A DNA stretch of 64,000 bases from Pseudomonas sp. MPC6. Lineage in GTDB: Bacteria; Pseudomonadota; Gammaproteobacteria; Pseudomonadales; Pseudomonadaceae. Under the pieces are notes generated by a model. That model searched no databases, was not told the DNA's origin, and saw nothing but the letters and a program-made list of their open reading frames with translations. A program made the translations under genes and the position numbers. This document shows positions 1 through 8,002 of the stretch, in pieces. Every line of letters begins with the position of its first letter. Within the stretch, counting starts at the first letter, position 1. The DNA is taken from the NCBI RefSeq assembly GCF_006094435.1, contig NZ_CP034783.1, positions 5,173,001 to 5,237,000 on the forward strand, read 5' to 3'.

Positions 1-183
1 CGTCACCAGCATCACCAGCAGGCGCGGCAAAAAGCTCAGGGTCTGTTCGTTGATCTGGGTGGCGGCCTGGAACATCGCCACCAGCAGGCCCACCAGCAGA
101 CTCGGGATCACCAGCACGGCCACCATCATGGTGGTCAGCCACAGCGCTTCGCGGAAGATGTCGACCGCCACTTCCGGGGTCAT
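1..183 (-). CDS. fliQ: Flagellar export gate protein FliQ (partial, C-terminus outside window)
   Basis: Only the first 61 codons are present; the gene runs off the left edge. The reading begins [14 protein letters not shown] and continues as two hydrophobic segments, as expected for FliQ, a small inner-membrane protein of about 89 residues. FliQ joins FliP and FliR in the core export gate of the flagellar type III secretion apparatus. The start codon overlaps the fliP stop in an ATGA arrangement, which points to translational coupling. fliR and flhB would be expected next, beyond the window. Confidence 0.95.
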   Translation of the reverse strand, partial: MTPEVAVDIFREALWLTTMMVAVLVIPSLLVGLLVAMFQAATQINEQTLSFLPRLLVMLVT

Positions 184-938
184 GGCGACACACCGCCGAA
201 GCTGCTGGCCAAGGTGCCGATGATCAACGCCCAGCCATCCACCAGCACGAACAACATGATCTTGAACGGCAGGGAAATGATCAGCGGCGACAGCATCATC
301 ATGCCCATGGCCATCAACACACTGGCCACGACCAGGTCGATGATCAGGAAAGGAATGAAGATCATGAAGCCGATCTGGAACGCGGTTTTCAGCTCAGAGG
401 TGACAAAGGCCGGCACCAGAATGGTCAACGGCGCCTGATCCGGCGAAGCGATGTCGGTGCGCTTGGACAGGCGCATGAACAGCTCCAGATCGCTGCTGCG
501 GGTCTGGGCCAGCATGAAGTCCTTGATCGGCACCTGGGCCTTGGCCACGGCATCCTGGGCCGAGAGTTTTTCCGCCAGGTAGGGTTGCAAGGCATCCTGA
601 TTCACCCGGTCGAACACCGGCGCCATGATGAACAGGGTCAGGAACAGCGCCATGCCCGTGAGGATCTGGTTCGACGGCGTCTGCTGCAGGCCCAGGGCCT
701 GGCGCAGGATCGAGAAGACGATGATGATCCGGGTGAAACTGGTCATCAGCATGACGAACGCCGGGATGAAACTCAGCGCAGTCATGATCAGCAGGATCTG
801 CAGGCTGACCGAGTATTCCTGGGCACCCTCGGCATTGGTGCCCAGGGTAATTGCCGAGATCGACAACGGGTCGGCGGCGAACGCCAGCGGCGCGGCCAGC
901 ATCAGGGCCAGCGTCAAGACGATACGTAACGCAGCCAT
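180..938 (-). CDS. fliP: Flagellar export gate protein FliP
   Basis: The product is a 252-residue inner-membrane protein that forms the core pore of the flagellar type III export gate with FliQ and FliR. It starts with a cleavable signal peptide (about residues 1-21, ending LAFA), which is typical of FliP. Several hydrophobic helices follow; the stretch around residues 58-90 ([19 protein letters not shown]) and the C-terminal pair of helices ([20 protein letters not shown] region) are strongly conserved FliP signatures. The length is normal for the family. It lies in the fliLMNOPQ run, with its ATG overlapping the fliO stop by one base and its stop overlapping fliQ. Confidence 0.97.
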   Translation of the reverse strand: MAALRIVLTLALMLAAPLAFAADPLSISAITLGTNAEGAQEYSVSLQILLIMTALSFIPAFVMLMTSFTRIIIVFSILRQALGLQQTPSNQILTGMALFLTLFIMAPVFDRVNQDALQPYLAEKLSAQDAVAKAQVPIKDFMLAQTRSSDLELFMRLSKRTDIASPDQAPLTILVPAFVTSELKTAFQIGFMIFIPFLIIDLVVASVLMAMGMMMLSPLIISLPFKIMLFVLVDGWALIIGTLASSFGGVSP

Positions 939-1390
939 TACTGCTTATCCTTCTGATCCTTGCCCATCAGCTCCATCAGGCGCAGGGCAAATTCGGGGGT
1001 GGTCTTCTCGGTGCTCGGCACCTGCACCGGCTCCTTGAGCACATGCAAGGCGGTGATGCTGCCGGGGCTGAGGCCGAGCAGAATCTGCTCGTTGCCGACC
1101 TGCACCAGCATCAGCCGGTCCCGCGGGCCGAGCGCGCGGGAACCGATCAGCTCGATCACCTGCCCCTTGCCGGCCGGCCCGGCCTGCTGCACCCGGCGCA
1201 GCAGCCAGGCGAGGAAGAAAATCAACCCCAGCACCAGCAGCAAGCCGAACACCAGCTGGGTCAATTGCCCGGCCACGCCGCTGCTGACCGCCGGTGCCGC
1301 CGTCGTGGCAGCCGCCACCGGCTCGGCCGCCAGCACATTGAACGGCAAGGCCAGCGCTGCCCCTAGAAGAACCCCAAGAACCTTTTTCAC
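938..1390 (-). CDS. fliO: Flagellar biosynthesis protein FliO
   Basis: FliO is a 150-residue membrane protein that helps assemble FliP into a stable export-gate complex. A signal-like hydrophobic stretch lies at residues 1-22 and a second transmembrane segment at about 45-65 ([19 protein letters not shown]). A basic cytoplasmic FliO domain follows. The start codon is GTG, directly next to the fliN stop, and the stop overlaps the fliP start. Tight spacing supports co-transcription with fliLMNPQ. FliO is weakly conserved in sequence, so the call relies on both topology and position. Confidence 0.93.
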   Translation of the reverse strand: MKKVLGVLLGAALALPFNVLAAEPVAAATTAAPAVSSGVAGQLTQLVFGLLLVLGLIFFLAWLLRRVQQAGPAGKGQVIELIGSRALGPRDRLMLVQVGNEQILLGLSPGSITALHVLKEPVQVPSTEKTTPEFALRLMELMGKDQKDKQ

Positions 1391-1846
1391 TCAGCGCAGC
1401 TTCTTGATGCGTTCGCTTGGGCTGATCACGTCGGTCAGGCGGATGCCGAACTTCTCGTTGACCACCACCACTTCGCCGTGGGCGATGAGCGTGCCGTTGA
1501 CCAGGACGTCCAGCGGCTCACCGGCCAGGCGATCGAGCTCGATCACCGAACCCTGGTTGAGTTGCAGCAGGTTGCGGATGCTGATATCGGTGCTGCCGAC
1601 TTCCATGGAGATCGACACCGGGATATCGAGGATCACGTCCAGGTTCGGACCGTCCAGGGTGACCGGATTGGTGTTTTTCGGCACGCCGCCGAACTCTTCC
1701 ATCCGCAGGCGGTTGGACGACGAATTGACCGCATCGGCGGCCAGCAAGGCGTCGATGTCGTCCTGCCCGTCACCGGCTTCTTCGAGGGCCGCAGCCCATT
1801 CATCAGCCAGTGCCTGGTCGTCCTGGGTATGCATATCGTTAGCCAT
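1391..1846 (-). CDS. fliN: Flagellar motor switch protein FliN
   Basis: FliN makes up much of the C-ring and, with FliM and FliG, controls torque direction and docks the export ATPase complex. The acidic N-terminal half (about residues 1-60) is variable. The C-terminal SpoA/FliN domain (about 68-150) contains the family core LDVILDIPVSISMEVG and the end VVNEKFGIRLTDV. Two ATG codons lie side by side (1849 and 1846). The second is chosen because it sits six bases after a GAGGA ribosome-binding site. The protein would be 151 residues long. Confidence 0.96.
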   Translation of the reverse strand: MANDMHTQDDQALADEWAAALEEAGDGQDDIDALLAADAVNSSSNRLRMEEFGGVPKNTNPVTLDGPNLDVILDIPVSISMEVGSTDISIRNLLQLNQGSVIELDRLAGEPLDVLVNGTLIAHGEVVVVNEKFGIRLTDVISPSERIKKLR

Positions 1847-1915
1847 CATGTGTCCTCGGCGTGCACCCCTTTCAACGGGATGCCGTCAGTTAAAAGCGAA
1901 TGTGCTGCGCGCCGG

Positions 1916-2884
1916 TCAACGGCGCTCGATCGGCTCGATCACCTGCAACGCGAGGTTGCCTTTGTGCGAGCCCATCTTGACCTTGAATGCAGGCACGCCG
2001 TTGGCGCGCATGATCATTTCTTCCGGCATCTCGACCGGGATGATGTCCCCCGGCTGCATGTGCAGGATGTCCCGCAGGCGCAACTGGCGACGGGCAACCG
2101 TGGCCCCGATCGGCACGTCGACATCCAGCACGTCCTGGCGCAGGGCGTTGACCCAGCGCTCGTCCTGATCGTCGAGGTCCGACTGGAAGCCGGCGTCGAG
2201 CATTTCGCGCACCGGCTCGATCATCGAATAGGGCATGGTCACGTGCAGGTCGCCGCCGCCGCCATCGAGTTCGATGTGGAAGGTCGACACCACCACGGCC
2301 TCGCTCGGGCCGACGATGTTGGCCATGGCCGGGTTCACTTCCGAGTTGATGTACTCGAAGTTGACTTCCATGATCGCCTGCCAGGCTTCCTTCAAATCGA
2401 CGAAGGCCTGCTCGAGCACCATGCGCACCACGCGCAGTTCGGTTGGGGTGAACTCTCGCCCTTCGATCTTGGCGTGACGGCCGTCGCCGCCGAAGAAGTT
2501 ATCCACCAGCTTGAACACCAGCTTGGCGTCGAGGATGAACAGCGCGGTGCCGCGCAACGGTTTGATCTTGACCAGGTTGAGGCTGGTCGGCACGTACAGC
2601 GAGTGCACGTATTCGCCGAACTTCGTCACCTGCACTCCACCGACGGCGACATCCGCCGAGCGGCGCAGCAGGTTGAACATGCTGATGCGGGTGTAGCGGG
2701 CGAAGCGTTCGTTGATCATCTCCAGGGTCGGCATGCGTCCACGGACGATGCGATCCTGGCTGGTCAGGTCATAGCTTTTGACGGTGCCGGGTTCGGCAGC
2801 GATATCGGCCTGTACCAGGCCATCGTCGACACCGTGCAACAGCGCGTCGATCTCATCCTGGGACAGCAGGTCCTGCACGGCCAT
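1916..2884 (-). CDS. fliM: Flagellar motor switch protein FliM
   Basis: The 322-residue product is the C-ring switch protein that receives CheY-P and links FliG to FliN. The extreme N-terminus carries the CheY-binding motif (LSQDEIDALL, residues 7-16). The CheC-like middle domain spans roughly 45-230 and includes the GGxG-type loop (GGGGDLHV). A C-terminal FliN-like SpoA domain follows, at about 245-320. The length is typical. It sits between fliL and fliN in the same direction. Confidence 0.97.
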   Translation of the reverse strand: MAVQDLLSQDEIDALLHGVDDGLVQADIAAEPGTVKSYDLTSQDRIVRGRMPTLEMINERFARYTRISMFNLLRRSADVAVGGVQVTKFGEYVHSLYVPTSLNLVKIKPLRGTALFILDAKLVFKLVDNFFGGDGRHAKIEGREFTPTELRVVRMVLEQAFVDLKEAWQAIMEVNFEYINSEVNPAMANIVGPSEAVVVSTFHIELDGGGGDLHVTMPYSMIEPVREMLDAGFQSDLDDQDERWVNALRQDVLDVDVPIGATVARRQLRLRDILHMQPGDIIPVEMPEEMIMRANGVPAFKVKMGSHKGNLALQVIEPIERR

Positions 2885-2893
2885 GTCGTGTTC

Positions 2894-3394
2894 CTACTGC
2901 AGTACGAAATTAGTGAACAGCAATTGTTCGATGACCACTTTGCCGAGTTCTTTGTGCGCCACTTCCTGGACGCTGGCCGTGGCTTTCTGCCGCAACATTT
3001 CCTGGCCGACCGGCGAGGCCAGGGTGGCGAAGTCCTGCCCGGAGAACAGCATGACCAGGTTATTGCGGATCACCGGCATGTGCGCCTTGAGTGCTTCCAG
3101 ATCGGCCTGGTCGCGGCCGAGCATGGTGATGCTCACCTGCATGTAGCGCTGACGGCCGTTCTGGTTGTAGTTGGCAATGAAGGCCGGCAGCAGGGGCACG
3201 AAAATCGCCGGCTGCTTGCCGCTGTCCACGGTTTGCGGCGCGGCGACCGGCGTGCTCCGGGGGCTGTGCATGAAGTACCAGGTGGCCCCCACGGACAAGC
3301 CGATCGCCAGCAGCAGGGCAACCACTGTCACGATGATCAGCTTGATCTTGCGTTTGGTTGCGGGGTCTTTAACCGCGTCTTCGCTATTCGCCAT
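2894..3394 (-). CDS. fliL: Flagellar basal body-associated protein FliL
   Basis: FliL is a single-pass inner-membrane protein that supports stator function and motor output. This 166-residue copy has a short cytoplasmic N-terminus, one transmembrane helix at about residues 17-42 (IKLIIVTVVALLLAIG) and a periplasmic FliL domain. The domain ends in the usual hydrophobic FTNFVLQ-type tail. It is the first gene of fliLMNOPQ here. A sigma-54 promoter match lies 51 bases upstream, and a REP cluster separates it from fliK, so it can probably be transcribed independently of fliK. Confidence 0.95.
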   Translation of the reverse strand: MANSEDAVKDPATKRKIKLIIVTVVALLLAIGLSVGATWYFMHSPRSTPVAAPQTVDSGKQPAIFVPLLPAFIANYNQNGRQRYMQVSITMLGRDQADLEALKAHMPVIRNNLVMLFSGQDFATLASPVGQEMLRQKATASVQEVAHKELGKVVIEQLLFTNFVLQ

Positions 3395-3444
3395 GCCAAT
3401 AATCCGTCACTAATCGGGGTTTCACAGTTGCAGGCTTGGCAAGA

Positions 3445-3459
3445 GCAAGTGTTATGCCA
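3445..3459 (-). promoter_or_regulatory. Sigma-54 promoter before fliL
   Basis: The minus strand reads TGGCAT-AACAC-TTGC, which has the -24/-12 spacing and one mismatch to the TGGCAC-N5-TTGC consensus. It lies 51 bases upstream of the fliL start, the same distance as the fliK promoter match. RpoN with FleQ or FleR would be the expected activators; that is inference from the family. Confidence 0.7.
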
Positions 3460-3460
3460 T

Positions 3461-3627
3461 GTAGGAGCTGGCTTGCCAGCGAAGGCGGCACGTCAGTCGA
3501 TACGTGTATCAGCTGACACACCGCGCACGCCCCTGTAGGAGCTGGCTTGCCAGCGAAGGCGGTGTGTCAGTCGATAGATGTATTGGCTGGTATACCGTCT
3601 TCGCTGGCAAGCCAGCTCCTACAGGGG
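3461..3627. repeat. REP cluster between fliK and fliL (three copies)
   Basis: There are two direct copies (from 3461 and 3534) and one inverted copy (about 3600-3627) of the Pseudomonas REP core GAGCTGGCTTGCCAGC followed by GAAGGCGG. The last two face each other and can form a long hairpin. The spacer includes a variable 'gtcagtcgatacatgtat'-like linker also seen in other clusters of this window. Confidence 0.9.
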
Positions 3628-3640
3628 GGGGTGGGCTTGA

Positions 3641-4948
3641 TCAGGCGTAGTAGTCGACTGCGCTGGAGCCGATGATGCTGGTCGTGCTGGCCGCCACTTC
3701 GGCGACTGTTGGCGCACGCTCGTCATCCATGGCATCGAGGCGACCATCGCTGGCGCCGGTCCGCCCGCCGTGACTTTGCCGGGCCTGGTCCTGCCCTTGC
3801 TGCGAACCACGGGACTGGTCGGACACGTTGACATCCACCTGGCCCATGCCCTGCTGCGCAAACATGTCGCGCAGGCGATGCATCTGCCCGTCGAGCGCTT
3901 CGCGGACGCTGGGATGCGCGCTCATGAAGGTGATCTGGGTCTGCTGGTCCGGCACCATGTTCACCCGAATGTCGAGGCGCCCGAGTTCGGCCGGTTGCAA
4001 CTGGATGTCGGCCGCCTTGAGGTTGGCGCTGGACAGGTACATGACCCGGTTCACCACCTCTTCGGTCCAGCCACTTTGATGCAGGGCGATCGGCTGGTTC
4101 ACCGGCAAGGCGTTAGCGGTTTTCGGCGTGGCCGCCTGGGTCAGCGCCGCCAGTCGGTTGGCGAAATCGTCGACCCGGGTATCGCTGCTGGCGGTCTTCA
4201 AGTCTTTCAAGCCGTCATCGAGCAGGCCGCTGAAGGTCTTGTCCCCGCCCTCGGTGCTGTCCTTTTCCGCCTGCACGTCCAGCATGCTCGCCGTGCCGGC
4301 GACCAGGTTTTGCGCCGCGGCGGGCTCGCCGTCAGCCTCGGCCGAGGCCGGCAGCGCTGGCGGCTTGGCCTGGCTCGAAGCGGAAACGTGCCCACCCTGC
4401 TCCATGGCCAGGCGCAAGGCTGGCAGGGCATCAAGGGGGTCGGCCTGGGGATCGAACGTGGCGTCGACGGGGGCGGCCGGAATCGTTGCCGCAACCACCG
4501 GCTGTTCGCCCAGGGGCGGCACGGCGTCTACCGCTGGCGGAGTTTGCGCGACAAGGGTCGGCCCTGCGGGATCGGCGGCTGGCTCGCCCGTCGCCTCGGC
4601 GACAGAGGCGTCAACGGCATCCGACCCCTCGTCGGCGATCGGGTCGTCGGCCGCCGGTTTATCGGCGGGCAAGGATTTGCCGCTATCGGCAACGGCCGGC
4701 TTCGCGGCGGCAGCCTTGTCGTGGCCGAGGTCCTTTTTACCCGGCCCTTCAGCGGCGGTGTCGCGCACGGGCTTGGCCGGCCCGTCGTTCCCTGCAGAAC
4801 GTGGGTTGCGAGCCTGGTTGGCGTAGACATCGGCGAAGCTGGAGGCCTTGTCCGCGGGCTCGGCGACCTGCGCCGGTGGATTGGCGGATACCGCCTTGGC
4901 CTTGGTCTGGGCGGCGGCCTGCAGAAGCATATTGGGGGTCACGGGCAT
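3641..4948 (-). CDS. fliK: Flagellar hook-length control protein FliK
   Basis: FliK measures hook length and switches the export apparatus from hook to filament substrates. The 435-residue product has a long, Ala/Pro/Asp-rich low-complexity ruler region (about residues 1-290). The conserved C-terminal Flg_hook domain follows at about 305-380, with the QPAELGRLDIRV signature and the RLRDMFAQQG helix. A short Gln/Ser-rich tail ends the protein. The family is known for length variation in the N-terminal part. A sigma-54 match lies 51 bases upstream of the ATG, and the gene is isolated from fliL by REP elements. Confidence 0.95.
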   Translation of the reverse strand: MPVTPNMLLQAAAQTKAKAVSANPPAQVAEPADKASSFADVYANQARNPRSAGNDGPAKPVRDTAAEGPGKKDLGHDKAAAAKPAVADSGKSLPADKPAADDPIADEGSDAVDASVAEATGEPAADPAGPTLVAQTPPAVDAVPPLGEQPVVAATIPAAPVDATFDPQADPLDALPALRLAMEQGGHVSASSQAKPPALPASAEADGEPAAAQNLVAGTASMLDVQAEKDSTEGGDKTFSGLLDDGLKDLKTASSDTRVDDFANRLAALTQAATPKTANALPVNQPIALHQSGWTEEVVNRVMYLSSANLKAADIQLQPAELGRLDIRVNMVPDQQTQITFMSAHPSVREALDGQMHRLRDMFAQQGMGQVDVNVSDQSRGSQQGQDQARQSHGGRTGASDGRLDAMDDERAPTVAEVAASTTSIIGSSAVDYYA

Positions 4949-4999
4949 GAAACGGTCTCCGCCGCACTGGGATCGTAGGTACAGTTGACGGAGATCAAA

Positions 5000-5014
5000 G
5001 CAAGGGTCGCGCCA
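5000..5014 (-). promoter_or_regulatory. Sigma-54 promoter before fliK
   Basis: The minus strand reads TGGCGC-GACCC-TTGC, one mismatch from the -24/-12 consensus, with exact spacing. It lies 51 bases upstream of the fliK start. RpoN dependence is inferred from the match and from known control of late flagellar genes. Confidence 0.72.
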
Positions 5015-5054
5015 GGTTCAAGTGCGCGGTGCGAAAAGCGCCAACACAGTTGTC

Positions 5055-5402
5055 CTAGTCGGCAAGCGCGCGCTGACGTTCGGCCTCATACAGCGGACGG
5101 ACCAGGGCGAATTCGCTGTCGATTTCGCCCACCAGTCCTTCAACGCCGGCGAGGCGTTTCTGCTTGGCGCATTGCTCCAGCTCATGGCACAACCGGGCCA
5201 GGCGAATGGCGCCCATGTTGCTGCTGCTGCCCTTGAAACTGTGGGCAGCATTCATCAGTTGCTGGGCATCGTCTGCCTTGTGCAACAGGACCAGGCGTTC
5301 TTCAGCGTCGGCGAGAAAGGTATCCAGCAACATCGGATACTCATCCTCCATGACTTCTTGCAACGCGCTCAGCACGTCGAAGTCCAGATGTGTGTCAGCC
5401 AC
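5055..5402 (-). CDS. hptB: Histidine phosphotransfer protein HptB
   Basis: This 115-residue single-domain Hpt protein carries the phospho-acceptor motif AHSFKGSS in a four-helix bundle. The family relays phosphate from hybrid sensor kinases. In P. aeruginosa HptB phosphorylates HsbR and so sets the state of the anti-sigma partner-switch that controls swarming, biofilm and flagellar genes. The start is GTG with a strong AAGGAG site eight bases away. It follows hsbA and hsbR on the same strand, as the third gene of the signalling unit, 30 bases after hsbR. Confidence 0.9.
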   Translation of the reverse strand: MADTHLDFDVLSALQEVMEDEYPMLLDTFLADAEERLVLLHKADDAQQLMNAAHSFKGSSSNMGAIRLARLCHELEQCAKQKRLAGVEGLVGEIDSEFALVRPLYEAERQRALAD

Positions 5403-5432
5403 TTGCTCACTCCTTGATCAAGAATGCGTGGA

Positions 5433-7139
5433 TTATGCCAGAGCCTCCCAGAAAAATTCCACGCGGGCACTTCGACCCTCGTCGGACCAGTGGGCATTAC
5501 GGCTCAATTGACGGATCAGGCCGATGCCACGTCCCGACAGACGGGCTCCATCAGCGGGCAGCTGCAGCACCCGATCGACATCAAACCCCTTGCCACTGTC
5601 TTCGACGCGAACCGTCAGGCAACCGCCCTTGCCCTGCGGTGTCACCTGCAGATGTATCCGGATGAAGCCACCCTGCAACTCATCCAGGCGAGTATTGCGC
5701 TGTTGATAATAGCGGGTAAAACCCGCGGCATCCCGTTTGAGGCTGGAATCCAGGCCCAGTACGCCATGCTCCAGGGCGTTGGAATAGAGTTCCGCCAGCA
5801 CACTGTAGAGCGCCCCGCTTTGCGCCCGCAGCCCATGGACCTCCAGCAGCAACTGCAACAGATAAGGCAGCGGGTTGAAGCGCTTGAGCGTGGCCGCGCG
5901 AAACTCGAAACTCACCGACCAGTCCAGCGGGCAGGACTGGCCACTGTCGGAATATACCAACGCCGGCGGGCTGACCTGCTCCCCCTCCAGAAAGCTGACC
6001 TCGACCATGCTGACGTCGTCACGGGCTTCACCGCGAAATTCCCGCAGCGCCTGCTCGATCTCGGCGAACAACTCATCAGGCTGCCGATTGGCGGCAAACA
6101 CCCGCTGCAGCCGCTCGACACCAAACAGTTGTTCGTTGGCATCGCAGGTTTCGACCACACCGTCGGATAACAGAAACACCCGATCGCCGACCGCCATCGG
6201 AAACACTTCGGTGCGATCGTCGAAGGCTTGCGGGCTCAGCACGCCCAGCGGCAAGTGCCGAGCCTGCAGCGGCGTGCGCTCACCCTTGGCGACGCTGTGC
6301 AGGTAACCATCCGGCATCCCGCCGTTCCACACCTCCACCGAACACCGCTGAAAACTCAGGCGCAGCAGCGTGGCACAGCAGAACATGCCCACCGGCAGGA
6401 TGCGCTTGAGCTTGGCATTCATCTCGCGCAGGGTTTCGGCCAGGCCGTAACCCTTGGCCGTCATGCCATAGAAGACTTCAGCCAGGGGCATGGCCCCGAC
6501 AGCCGCCGGTAAACCATGGCCGGTGAAGTCCCCGAGCAATACGTGCATGTCGCCGGCAGGCGTATACGCGGCCAGCAACAGATCGCCGTTGAACAGCGCG
6601 TAGGGCGATTGCAGGTAGTGGATATTCAGGGCATTCAGGCAACCGGAATGGGCCACCTTGTCGAATACGGCCTTGGCCACCCGCTGCTCGTTGAGCAGGT
6701 GCTGGTGGTGCCTGGCGATCTGGTCTCGCTGCTGCAACACGGTGGCCTGCAACCGGCGCAAGCGGTCCATCGCCTTGATTTTGGCGGCGAGGATCACCTG
6801 GTTGTAGGGCTTTGCCAGAAAGTCGTCGCCCCCGGCTTCCAGACAGCGCGCCAGGGCTTCGCTTTCGGTGAGCGATGTCAGAAAGATGATCGGCACCAGG
6901 GTTTCGCCGGCCAACGCCTTGATCTGCCGTGCCGCCTCGAAGCCGTCCATCACCGGCATCATCGCGTCCATCAACACCAGCTGCGGGCGTTGCTGACGGA
7001 ACGCTTCGACCGCCTCGGCACCGTTGGCGGCCGTCAGCACCGCATGGCCCTGGCGCCGGACGATGCTCGACAGCAGCATGCGATCGGCCGCGCTGTCTTC
7101 GGCGATCAGGACCGTCAGTGATTCGAGCGGCGGCTGCAT
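5433..7139 (-). CDS. hsbR: Response regulator with PP2C phosphatase and HATPase (HsbR)
   Basis: The product has three parts. An N-terminal receiver domain (about 8-125) has the phospho-acceptor Asp58 (LVLMDAMMP) and Lys in LAKPY. A SpoIIE/PP2C phosphatase domain (about 180-375) has the metal motif GDFTGHGLPAA. A C-terminal GHKL HATPase of the anti-sigma kinase type (about 430-568) has the N-box ELYSNALEHG. In P. aeruginosa HsbR acts as kinase or phosphatase on HsbA, under HptB control. The ATG at 7139 is used; a TTG three codons earlier, overlapping the hsbA stop, is also possible. Length is about 568 residues. Confidence 0.9.
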   Translation of the reverse strand: MQPPLESLTVLIAEDSAADRMLLSSIVRRQGHAVLTAANGAEAVEAFRQQRPQLVLMDAMMPVMDGFEAARQIKALAGETLVPIIFLTSLTESEALARCLEAGGDDFLAKPYNQVILAAKIKAMDRLRRLQATVLQQRDQIARHHQHLLNEQRVAKAVFDKVAHSGCLNALNIHYLQSPYALFNGDLLLAAYTPAGDMHVLLGDFTGHGLPAAVGAMPLAEVFYGMTAKGYGLAETLREMNAKLKRILPVGMFCCATLLRLSFQRCSVEVWNGGMPDGYLHSVAKGERTPLQARHLPLGVLSPQAFDDRTEVFPMAVGDRVFLLSDGVVETCDANEQLFGVERLQRVFAANRQPDELFAEIEQALREFRGEARDDVSMVEVSFLEGEQVSPPALVYSDSGQSCPLDWSVSFEFRAATLKRFNPLPYLLQLLLEVHGLRAQSGALYSVLAELYSNALEHGVLGLDSSLKRDAAGFTRYYQQRNTRLDELQGGFIRIHLQVTPQGKGGCLTVRVEDSGKGFDVDRVLQLPADGARLSGRGIGLIRQLSRNAHWSDEGRSARVEFFWEALA

Positions 7140-7144
7140 GCCGC

Positions 7145-7444
7145 TCAACTGATGTCGAACAGTTTGTCGAAATTGGAGATGGCGAGGATCTTCTTCACGT
7201 CGGAACTGCTGTTGACCACGCGAATGTCGGACTCGTCGCCACCGGCGTGATCGCGCAGCAAGAGCAACATGCCCAGGGCCGAACTGTCGAGGTAGGTGGC
7301 TTCTTTCAAGTCGACGACGACGGCGGAGAGTTCCTTGTCCTCGTAGGACTCACGAAATTCCTGATGCTTGGCGAAATCGAATCGTCCCTTGATCGATATC
7401 GTCAGCTTTTGTCCATCCGGGGATATTTCTGTAACGACTGACAT
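7145..7444 (-). CDS. hsbA: Anti-sigma factor antagonist HsbA (STAS domain)
   Basis: The 99-residue product is a single STAS domain of the SpoIIAA type. The motif LDSSALGMLLLLRDHAG carries the phosphorylatable serine. In P. aeruginosa unphosphorylated HsbA binds the anti-sigma factor FlgM, freeing FliA, while phospho-HsbA binds the diguanylate cyclase HsbD, favouring attachment. The start ATG at 7444 has an AAGGAAG site; a longer in-frame reading to 7492 lacks support. Its stop touches the start of hsbR, so the two are coupled. Confidence 0.9.
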   Translation of the reverse strand: MSVVTEISPDGQKLTISIKGRFDFAKHQEFRESYEDKELSAVVVDLKEATYLDSSALGMLLLLRDHAGGDESDIRVVNSSSDVKKILAISNFDKLFDIS

Positions 7445-7546
7445 GAACGGCTTCCTTGTCATTGGGGAACGTAGGTGTGGAAGGTTTAGCACTTGGCGGG
7501 GATGGGGGCAAGGCTGGTAGTGGTGGTGGGGCCGAGGACGCCTGAT

Positions 7547-7996
7547 TCAATACGGATCCTGCCGCGGCAGCCGCTGCGACAATTCATCCAGCAGCTTCTG
7601 CTCGCGCTTGTCTTCCAGTCGTCGCGCCTCATCCATGTAACGCTGAACCAGTTTGCGCAAGCCTTCGACCCGGGCATACGCCTGCTGCCAGGTTTCCCGT
7701 GCCTTGTTCAGATTGTTCTGATGCCAGGTCAGGCTTTGTCGTTGCTGATCGATGGCCGTGCCCAGTTGCGCGAGGAAGCCTTGATACCCCAGCAACCATT
7801 GCCCGGAAACGCCGCTGCTGCCGCGCACGATCCATTGCTCCTGGTAGTCGAGCCGAAACGCTTCGAGGTCGGCGAGTTTGCTTTCGGCCAGGCGGACCTG
7901 CCCCTGGAAGTGCCCCAGGCGCTGGACCGCGGCTTTCTCGACCTTTTCCGCCATGTCCACCACCGGGGCCAGGCGGGCTGCGCGACTCTGGGCCAT
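7547..7996 (-). CDS. fliJ: Flagellar export chaperone FliJ
   Basis: FliJ is the coiled-coil stalk protein that plugs into the FliI ATPase hexamer and promotes chaperone recycling in flagellar export. The product is 149 residues, almost fully helical, and rich in Lys, Arg, Glu and Gln, with the heptad-like pattern typical of the family (AESKLADLEAFRLDYQEQW). It is the last gene of fliEFGHIJ, six bases after fliI. The first codons read MAQSRAARLAPVVDMAEK, matching the usual FliJ opening. Confidence 0.94.
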   Translation of the reverse strand: MAQSRAARLAPVVDMAEKVEKAAVQRLGHFQGQVRLAESKLADLEAFRLDYQEQWIVRGSSGVSGQWLLGYQGFLAQLGTAIDQQRQSLTWHQNNLNKARETWQQAYARVEGLRKLVQRYMDEARRLEDKREQKLLDELSQRLPRQDPY

Positions 7997-8002
7997 GGCC
8001 GG

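Noticed and set aside
1478..3538. A 686-codon plus-strand frame opposite fliN, fliM and fliL
   Set aside because: It crosses three real genes and a REP element; no domain is recognisable.
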